Assembly (NCBI RefSeq): GCF_052857255.1
Contig: NC_135497.1
Span: 182,416,777 to 182,480,776, forward strand
Origin: Amblyomma americanum
Lineage: Eukaryota > Arthropoda > Arachnida > Ixodida > Ixodidae
Direction: 5' to 3'
DNA length: 64,000 nt
Under the pieces are notes generated by a model. The model had not been told where the DNA came from, made no database searches, and worked only from the letters and a program-made list of their open reading frames with translations. Within the stretch, counting starts at the first letter, position 1. Every line of letters begins with the position of its first letter. Below are positions 56,477-64,000 of the stretch, one piece after another. The translations under genes were made by a program, and so were the position numbers.

Positions 56477-59400
56477 TCAGCCGTAGTAGCCACCGTAGCC
56501 GCCACCGTAGCCGCCTCCGTAGCCGCCGGCGAACGGGAAGTATCCTCCTCCAAATCCAACCGAAGGCACCACTGGTCCCTTGGCGGACACGAATGGCGCG
56601 GCGGCGGCCAGGCTGGTCTTGGTTCCGGGCTCGTTGGTCTTGACGACGGCGCGGAATCCGAGCTTGTCGGCCACGTAGTGCACCTGCCGGTGGCGGCCGT
56701 CGACGTCGGCCAGGGTGTAGCTGCCCACAACGGGTCCGTAGGCCGCGCCGGTCTCGTAGCGGCTGTTCGTGGCACCCAGGCCGTTCACGATGTTGTACCC
56801 GAAGCTGTACCGTCCGAAGTCCTGCGACGAGTAGATTTGCAAGTCTGCACAAAGCGCTCGCGTCTCCCTTTCTGTTGTCGGCGCTTCGCCCATTCATTCC
56901 GGTACAAGAATTCTAACCTGTTTGTGAAAGGTGTCTTCTTCCTTTGGCCAATCTAATTTTGAACGTGTGCATAGAATCTAACTGCTCGGAGGATGGCTCT
57001 GCCATCTGTATACGCACATTGAACGTGATTGAGCTTGAACTTTTCACGCAGTTGTTCTTGTGAGTGAAAATAGAAGGTTCGGACCAGTGCACAGATTTGG
57101 CCGGAACAAATAAACAGCAAGGTGTTCTGCTTCCTTCACAACTCTGTACGTCTCTACGCATGTGAGCAGTACAGCCACCGGGCTCTACGGTGGGGCTGGG
57201 TGACTGTTCTGACTTAGCGCGAGCACTTTAATTAAAATAGTATGACTATGATTCTTAGGTAGCCATAAGAAAAGCCGGATATTCGATCTAATGAACGCAC
57301 CTTTTGAATACATTTTCATAGTATAGAAGCAGAGACAGCAGCAAGGTGAGATGGGAACGTGAGCGACTTAGGAAGTATTCGTCATAACCAACAAACAAAA
57401 CGGCGGATGCAGGAGTGATGAAAGATGGCATAATTTTTTGCTTTGTGCGGCGGTATGGATGCCGCGGCATTCGCACACGAACGCGCATCATTATCACCAA
57501 ATGCTCGCTGTTAGCTTGAAAAGCATGCAAAACGCGAGATCTTTACTCCTGGTAACTTAGTTGTGGGTAATGAAGTTGATAGAACTGCTTCTCAGCACAG
57601 CCAAATTCCTGTTCGCTGGTCGTGCATGACACAGTAAACATAAAAGTGAGTTGTTATAAAGCACAAAATCTAGTCCTCCAGATAAAAACTGCGCTATTAA
57701 TTCCAAAATATATCGTAATATGTATATCTGTAATGTGTACGATCGTTACATGCCGAAGGCATCTTAGTATTCTTTATCTAAAAGTATAATAATAAACAGA
57801 AAAGGAGAAACCTCATGAGACCTGTGGTAGCTGGTAGAAAATGAAGTTTCAGGCAGATACCTTTTCTTAATCAGTACCGATTCAAAGTGGACATATGAAG
57901 TATCGCATGCACAAGTACTCCTTTACCTTAAAAGCTAGTTGTGCCTGTTGATGGTTTTAGAACTGAGATATTGTCTTAGTCGTTGTCTAACTGGAAGAAT
58001 AATGTAGGATGTATTCTCTTGAGAGCCAAGGACTTCACTTACATCTTGCTTCCTGTGCGTTCTACTAAATCCCCCATACGGTGCTATGGCGCCGGCCGCA
58101 GCCAATGCTGCTAGGCTCAGAATCGTTGCGACCTGCAAAGAGAATCACGTAAAAAAGGTAACCATGTCATCATGCGCAGTGTCACTTCGACGAAATTTCA
58201 ACGATAAGAGAGAAGGTACAGTCTTTATGAAAAGTTTAAAGCCACGGGGTTAGGGAGGGTTGCTTCAAAGCCGTGTAGCGGAACTTTGGTAGTATTCACA
58301 GAAGTCCTTACCTTTGAAGATGGGAAGAGGGGGGGGGGGGGGAAGAGGATTACAGTTTGTCTTACATTCAACAGATTTGGAACACTAGGGACGCAAAACA
58401 AGCCACATGGTGTTGCCCATAAGTAAATTCCCATAGGCTCCAAAATTGTCACAAATAACTGTACAATCTTTATCTAATTGAAAAATAAAGCTTTCTCGGC
58501 CGCTTGAGACACTTGCTGCGGTGGTTCAGTTATTACTGCATTCGACTCAGTTGACTCGGCTACCTTTTCCCACCCTATGAAGAACATAGCGTACACATGC
58601 CTCGGGGAATGAGTGGTTAGTGAGTTCGGCTGCTAAGCTCGAGGGCCCCCGAGCAAATCCGGGCTGCGGAGGCCGCGTTTCGATGGAGGCGAAACGCAAA
58701 AGACACTCGCGTGCTGTGCGATGTAAGTGCACGTTGAAGAACACCAGGCGGCCCAAATTCATACGGAGCCCTCCACTACGGCACGCCTTTTTTTTTCTTC
58801 CTTCTGTAACTGCCTCTTTCATCTCTTCCCCCAAAGCACAGTTGAAATGTTCGCCGAGAGTGAGACAGTCACTGCGCCTTTCAGTTCCCGATAACCAATT
58901 TTCATTTAATTTCCGTTTGATATATTAATGTAGGCGACAAATTCTTAACCGCACAAGGGTACACAAGGAGCAACAGTGACGCAGCAGTATGTTAGTCGTG
59001 TTCGCTGGGTCTAGCCAGCTCGCTGTTAGGAATTTTTGCACTGCAGCGGGATCGCTTGTAAGAGAAATATTTAGCTGCACTTCGCGAAAGTGCTAATGCT
59101 TCAGAGTCCTTTCTGGCCGTATCTAAGCCGGTACATAAGCTCAGGAAAGACACAACGCACGTGATAAGCAGATCTTCCAGCTTAATTTACTGCCACCATC
59201 TACGCTGTGAAAACATATATGGTTGCTAGCGATACGCAATATTAGTCTACCTGCCCTCCGGCCCTACCGCTCCTAGACACTTTACCGAATCATCCTTACG
59301 CCTGCTGTAAAAAAAAAAATGAGGACTTCCGACTAATGCGTTAGATCGAATGAATGGAACTCTTCATTACTGTATCTATGGCGAGACGAAACAACTTTAT

Positions 59401-61870
59401 ACGGCTAACCTCAGCTGCAGGCTGAAACAACTAGGCCCGACATTACCCAGGGTGCTCCAATTTTTAAAATGATTTTGTTTAACAAAACGAAACATTCTGA
59501 AGGCATGCAAAAAAAGTCAATATTTTTAGACGCTGTCCGTGCAGCCAGACTTATTTTCTTTGGATTATGTTTCTGAGTTTTGCTACCGCTGTGCAAGTGA
59601 ACGCATGGTCAAGTAAAGTTAAAAGCACACTGATACTTTTTGTTTCTTCGATGAAAGAAGTTTGAACTGAGGGTAGCTATGTAGAAAAACTTCAGTCGGA
59701 CCATTTCTTACGATGATAGAACACTTGCTGATTACCGTTCTATGTGGGCAACAGTACATTTTCTGTAGCTTTTAACCCATTGCTACTAGCGCGGAACTGT
59801 CTATTGCTATTTTACTATGATCACAACTCAGTAACGTACAACTGGTGCGAGATTTAGAAGACCCTTTCTTTTGTTTTTCTGCACAATAACCTTACCTTCA
59901 TTCTTCGCAGCAAGAGGCGACACTGTGACTGAACCATTCTACGTCATTCGCAGTCGTCTCTGAAACTGAACTCCTGCAAGTTGCGTGAACAACCCGTTGC
60001 CTGTCTTTGCGTCTGCACTGCAACTATGTCGACTGCTACGTCGACTGCAGCAAAGCTACGTTAAGAGAACATAGCTGCCCCACGCAAGCAGGTATATGAG
60101 CTTAGCTAGCACTTCAGGACTCCTATCTATTTGCCGTGCCAACATTCCAATTACAGAAACAAATCCTAGAAACAGCGCGTATATGACCTAGCCGCGTATT
60201 TATGGCTAGCGCTCGGTCTTTGCTATTCTTGAGTTGTAGTTTTCTAGTTACAGCTCATAGTTAGCTCTCTCGCTTTTGCCAAGTCCTCGAATGTAGGCCA
60301 ATATGCTGCTGTGTGCTACCCCCAGCAGGATCGGTTTCTCTCGCGATCTCGAGAGGTCGTCAAACTGAGTGTTTTATGAGTGTTTTATTTTTCTCCATAC
60401 CTCTCCATGGATTCTCCACAGAAGCAGTTTGTGGAGAATCGCAGAGACCAGCATGTGCTTCTTGAGAACGTGAAATTAAGCTTTACCGTTCCACGCGCTT
60501 CATGCTGTCGCCCACATTTGGAGCCATGCTATGTGCGTTGGTCTGAAAGCGTATGGTGGGCGGGCTTACGTCGAACGTTCGAGACGCTACAGGGCGGAAG
60601 TCAAAACATTAACGCAGTGCGCATGCTAGTTAACTAGCTCTATGAACTCTACTGCTTGCACCACATCATGGGCGCTCCGGGACCATTGCGCTGCGCACTG
60701 CGGAGGCTATTCGGACAACTGATTACCCACCCTCCAGCCGCAATCTTCTTCCACCTGTGTCCTCAAAGGCTCTGGCACCCACTTAGCTACATGGAGAACC
60801 TCACTAACTGCCTCCATCGCTTAAATCTAGAAAGCTCCAGAGGTTCTGTAGTGGATGTGTCTACGTCATCGCAGACACACGTGACGCTTGATCGGGCTTG
60901 GCGTCAGTGAACAATATTTTCGGTAGCTGTCGCTGAAGTTGTTGGGGTGAAAAAAAAAGGAAGTTATGCTTCTTAGTTATGATAAGATGGGCTATGAATG
61001 CATCGCGGTGGACGAATTGCGAAGCCCAAAAAAATTGACAGGTGATTACGACAGTTGATAATGCGAAATATGAGTGCAGCGCTTCAGTCCTGGCAGCCGT
61101 GGCAGCTACTACCTGCCAAGGCTGGCAGATGGCGTGATGCGCTGCCAGCCACCCTTCGGGATCTTCCCGTGGCAGCTGCCTTCTAGCTGTCCATTCCTCT
61201 GCTTTTGCCATGGCAGGTGGCGTTTTGCTCTGCTACCATACCTGCCAACACGCCACCCGTCACACGCCTACACACGCCGCCTGTCAGGTGGCGTGTTACG
61301 CCGACTACGCCGACCAAGACTAGGACGCGGAACGCTGGAACGGTCGCCTAAGAGTAAGGAACGCGACCGCTTTCTTAATTGAAAATTGTTTCGCATTATT
61401 ACTGCGCATGCCGCAGGTGGCTCACAAAGCTAGCCTATTCGCTGCGCTTGTTCTTCGAGGATATTGCATTCGAAAGAAAGGGAAAGCAGTGATAGGCTCC
61501 ACAACACTTAGGCGCAATGAAAGCCGATCGCTGCAGAGTATGGCCCGCTAGCTTGAACATCTGCTACTGCTTCCCTCATTGGTTGAGGTCGTTTGGGGAA
61601 ACGGTAGCAAAGCCTTCACCATAAGGGTCATGCTCGCCTCGGCACTCCCAGTCTAGACCAGCCTCAAAGCCACCCTGCCATTGCATCAATGCTCGCGTTA
61701 TCCTGCTCGTGCCCTACTTTTTTCGACGCATTAATTGAGAAGAAGCTCGCATCCTCACGGGGAAAGAATATTAAAAGGAGCTTCGCTACTACCCTATGGT
61801 TCACATTCTGCCATACGTTATCGCTCCTGAGCGGGTGAGTGAACAACGCCGGGCTTACCTTCGCGATCAT
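56477..61870 (-). CDS. Cuticle protein with chitin-binding RR domain (gene 2), three exons
   Basis: Exoskeleton protein, expected to be secreted. Coding exons: 61859-61870 (MIAK), 58043-58132 (30 codons) and 56477-56821 (114 codons plus TGA or TAA-type stop at 56477), giving 148 aa. Splice sites: AAG|GTAAGC, TTTGCAG|GTCGCA, GAT|GTAAGT, CGTCGCAG|GACTTC; introns are phase 0. Exon 2 completes the signal peptide (VATILSLAALAAAGA) and ends THRKQD. Exon 3 has DFGRYSFGYNIV, GSYTLADVDGRHRQVHYVAD, LGFRAVVKTNEPGT and a Gly/Tyr tail (GGYGGGYGGGYGGYYG). Intron 1 (about 3.7 kb) carries a long SINE in opposite orientation. An alternative first exon (MK|GTAAGG, 59896-59901) would give a 146-aa form. Exons 2 and 3 are certain; exon 1 rests on promoter and donor. 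Confidence 0.87.
58597..58912 (+). mobile_element. tRNA-derived SINE (long-tailed) in intron 1 of cuticle gene 2
   Basis: Starts near GAATGAGTGGTTAGTGAG (A-box region), has a diverged B box (GAGCAAATCCGGGC), TTTCGATGGAGGCGAAACG, GTGCTGTGCGATGTAAGTGC, then a T-run and a tail that parallels the copy at 35675 (GAGACAGTCACTGCGCC, CGATAACCAATTTTC). It is antisense to the host gene. Confidence 0.75.
59896..59901 (-). other. Possible alternative first coding exon of cuticle gene 2
   Basis: The minus strand reads GAAGAATGAAG|GTAAGG: a start codon and one Lys codon directly before a strong donor, in the right phase for exon 2 (MK then VATIL). An initiator-like TTCAGTTTC lies about 65 bp upstream, but no TATA box is evident, in contrast to the exon at 61859. 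Confidence 0.35.
61085..61310. repeat. Cluster of TGGCAG/CTGCCA and GGTGGCG/CGCCACC half-sites
   Basis: GGCAG or CTGCC occurs nine or more times within ~200 bp, including GGCTGGCAG against CTGCCAGCC and the palindrome GGCAGCTGCC. ACACGCCACC and GGTGGCGTGT face each other over ~30 nt. It could fold extensively or be a cluster of NF1-like sites. Confidence 0.5.
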
Positions 61871-61897
61871 GTCTCCGCCTTGGTGCTCTTACTCCCA

Positions 61898-61933
61898 AGT
61901 GACACGCTGTTCGCCCACGCTGCCCTTATATAC
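61898..61933 (-). promoter_or_regulatory. Core promoter of cuticle gene 2 (TATA and initiator)
   Basis: The minus strand reads GTATATAAGGGCAG, with TATATAA at 61926-61932. An initiator GTCACTT lies 32 bp downstream (A+1 at about 61900). That gives a 30-nt 5' UTR before ATG at 61868-61870, followed after four codons by a consensus donor. Confidence 0.75.
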
Positions 61934-63100
61934 GGCGGCCCCGTGGCAAGAGCTTCTGCGGGAACCATTTTTTCTTCGTTTCCAGTGACCTTAGACATAA
62001 GCAGGTGGGCCGTTCGCCCTAGAATGACCGGCCCGCGCCACCTTTGCATGACGCGGGCCATCGTTGAGTCAAATTTGAGCGACCATAACTGAGGCCAGCT
62101 TATGTCGCTGGGCAAAAAGTATGGCGCTCAACGGGCTCGCTTCGCCTTACCGGCGCGCTTTGCTGGCAATTTGCGAACGAAGCGTGACCTTATTACCCGC
62201 TAAAGTTTCGCTCGCGCTCTCGTGAGTTTTGCGCCACGCACGTGCTCACCGAGTACCTCGAGGGCCTGGTCTGTCTCATGCTGCCGTTTGTCTCTACTTT
62301 TTTTCCCCTCCAAGCTGTGTTTTTCGGAGCCACTGTACACTAAGTGTACACAAAAGCATGTGGTGTCCGTACTGATTGCACAACTCTAGTCGGGAATTCG
62401 ACCTTCGCTATGCCTTTTTACCGGCAAGGTTAAGGGCCAAATCAACCGCCTTATGAACTTTGTGGCCCCTTCTATGTGCTTCGTGTCTTCTTGAGCTTAG
62501 TGTGCAATTGGTTTAGTCATCCTGGTGGACATCTATCTCAGTGTTCTTAAAGGAGCAGCGGAAGAATCTAGGAACAAATGGAAAGGTCTGTGAAAGGAAT
62601 TTGTTGTGGCTTTAAGTCTGGAAATGCGCTGCCGCATTGCATCGCAAACGACTTACTTTTCTTGTTGGAGGTTGCAGATTGTTAATGTGATCAAAACAAT
62701 GATAGTAAAACAATAGCAAGAAACACTGGTGCGTGGGACATCTTAACGAAGTTTAATTTATCTGGTAACGCCCCTATGCTTTGTCAGTGTTGCAATAAGG
62801 GTGCAATAAAGGTGGCGTTACTGATGTAGTTATATGTGCAAAATAACCTCATTTGTTCGGTGTTGACATAACACGTGCCGCCATGCACTCTTTGTATGCC
62901 TGTCTTTCCAGAGAAACTGATGGTGCAAAGGTGGAAATACTGGAGATTACAACTCGTGCCTATGCCAGTGAGGAATGATGGTAGTTTCTACACACCTTGC
63001 TTCCAAATTTACCAGTTTCAAGCTTTCTACCTTGTTTGAGTTCTACGAGTCTGCACCCGGACCTCTTGAATATCCTATCCAATTGTTAATCTCATTTCAT
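61934..63100. other. Upstream region of cuticle gene 2, unassigned
   Basis: No gene recognised. The plus-strand ORF at 61796-62092 overlaps the gene 2 promoter and is a shadow. Confidence 0.4.
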
Positions 63101-63106
63101 TCGTTT

Positions 63107-63107
63107 T

Positions 63108-63164
<57 letters not shown>

Positions 63165-63185
63165 AATTTTATTTTAGAACATTGC
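63107..63185 (-). repeat. (AATC)n microsatellite, probable LINE 3' tail
   Basis: About 14 AATC units at 63107-63162 followed by AAAATAATTTTATTTTAG. On the minus strand this is unique sequence ending in (GATT)n, as in L2/CR1-type 3' ends. No RT sequence is readable. Confidence 0.45.
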
Positions 63186-64000
63186 ATGTAAAAGTAAGCG
63201 GCTGGAAAAAAAGCAGCTTCACTGAGCTCCAGTAGCTCACTAATATGAAGAAACATAGTTTACTCATGCCTACAACATGGCCATACCGAAAGTACTGCAG
63301 CATAATTGTTAAGAAAAGGACAAGTATATGAAATGCTGCATCTCGCGTACCAATAGGAATGGAAGGAACTAGGAAATGGCTAAGTGTTTTTTGTTTGCCC
63401 CTAAAGCGAAAAAGGAAATAAAGCTGTGCATTGCAATAAACGGAGCGGGGAGGGCAGGCTAGCACTTAATGTTTTAAAGGCGCGAAGTTAAAACCAGAAG
63501 TGTTTAAACAATGCATAGTCTCTGTTGCCTGCGAGTCATGCATCCGTTGCTCTGGGATCCGTTGCTCTGTTATGGATGTCGAATGCTGCGGGAGAGGTTC
63601 ACGGGGATCACGCATCGTTCCTCCTTCCGGCAAAGCGCGTGGACAGGAACAACGAAGAATCCAATACGGGAGCCGTGCGCTCCAGCGTTGCAAACACTCG
63701 ACGAGTGGAGCGGTGAACCGTGGCGTTCCCAGGAGCTCAGAGGACGGCGGCTGCAGCGGTGCAGTGAAGTGAGAGAGAATTCACGGCTGTTCTATATTTG
63801 GTCATTCGAACGCGCCGTTTTATTTGCCAGCCATGGTAAGCGCGGCGACTCTAATAACAGCACGTCGTTTTTATTGCAAAGTTGGTGACTCAGACACACT
63901 GAGTGCCATGAATGGGATAGAGTTTACAACTATGCAGTAGACAGTGTGAGTAAAAGAGTTTTTGTTATGACGCTCAGCGCCCAACATTTCTTGCCTTAAC
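63186..64000. other. Unassigned stretch to window end
   Basis: Several overlapping plus frames at 63500-63888 have no recognised domain. No gene is supported. Confidence 0.4.

Noticed and set aside
56315..56956. 213-codon plus-strand frame and other frames over cuticle gene 2
   Set aside because: Shadows of the GC-biased exon 3; the minus-strand RR domain explains the lack of stops.

Overview
The window is animal nuclear DNA and most likely comes from a hard tick. The basis is two split genes for Rebers-Riddiford type cuticle proteins with the layout seen in tick cuticle genes, tRNA-derived SINEs of one recurring family, and a dense load of decayed non-LTR retrotransposons with a Penelope-like element. 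The genus is not resolved. There is no operon structure, rRNA, CRISPR array or sign of bacterial DNA. Nearly all long open frames are shadows of real exons, retrotransposon remains, or microsatellite read-through.

Host genes. I can support two, both on the minus strand. Cuticle gene 1 has coding exons at 26191-26205, 24899-24988 and 23834-24157 (142 aa), with a TATA box near 26305. Cuticle gene 2 has exons at 61859-61870, 58043-58132 and 56477-56821 (148 aa), with a TATA box near 61930 and an initiator about 32 bp further on. All introns are phase 0. Exon 2 is exactly 30 codons in both genes and encodes most of the signal peptide plus a Y/H-R-K-Q boundary; exon 3 carries the whole chitin-binding domain and a Gly/Tyr tail. 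They are paralogues about 33 kb apart. Each has a SINE in intron 1. A 90-bp tandem duplication in gene 1 has copied the intron 2 splice donor.

Mobile elements. Left part (1-15 kb): a foldback element at 165-682, a long palindrome at 3741-3848, a ~300-bp tandem repeat near 10 kb with relatives at 14.6-15.4 kb and 30.4 kb, and a decayed CR1-like LINE at 10.96-12.68 kb. Centre: an I-clade LINE with RT and RNase H (16.65-18.48 kb), an RTE 3' end at 31.2 kb, and a three-level nest at 32.85-34.96 kb (LINE, interrupted by a SINE, itself interrupted by a 575-bp element with its own promoter and small ORF). Right part: a CR1-like LINE (46.14-47.40 kb) next to an inverted-dimer Penelope-like insertion (47.42-48.93 kb) flanked by a 15-bp target duplication, then two more I-clade LINE pieces (51.2-51.86 and 52.34-53.62 kb), the first split by a SINE.

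Other. There is a 315-bp GT array, a CA/TA compound microsatellite, an 18-bp minisatellite, and a CpG-rich stretch at 36.8-37.7 kb that may be the promoter of a gene continuing outside what I can recognise. The regions between contain nothing I can name and are listed as such.
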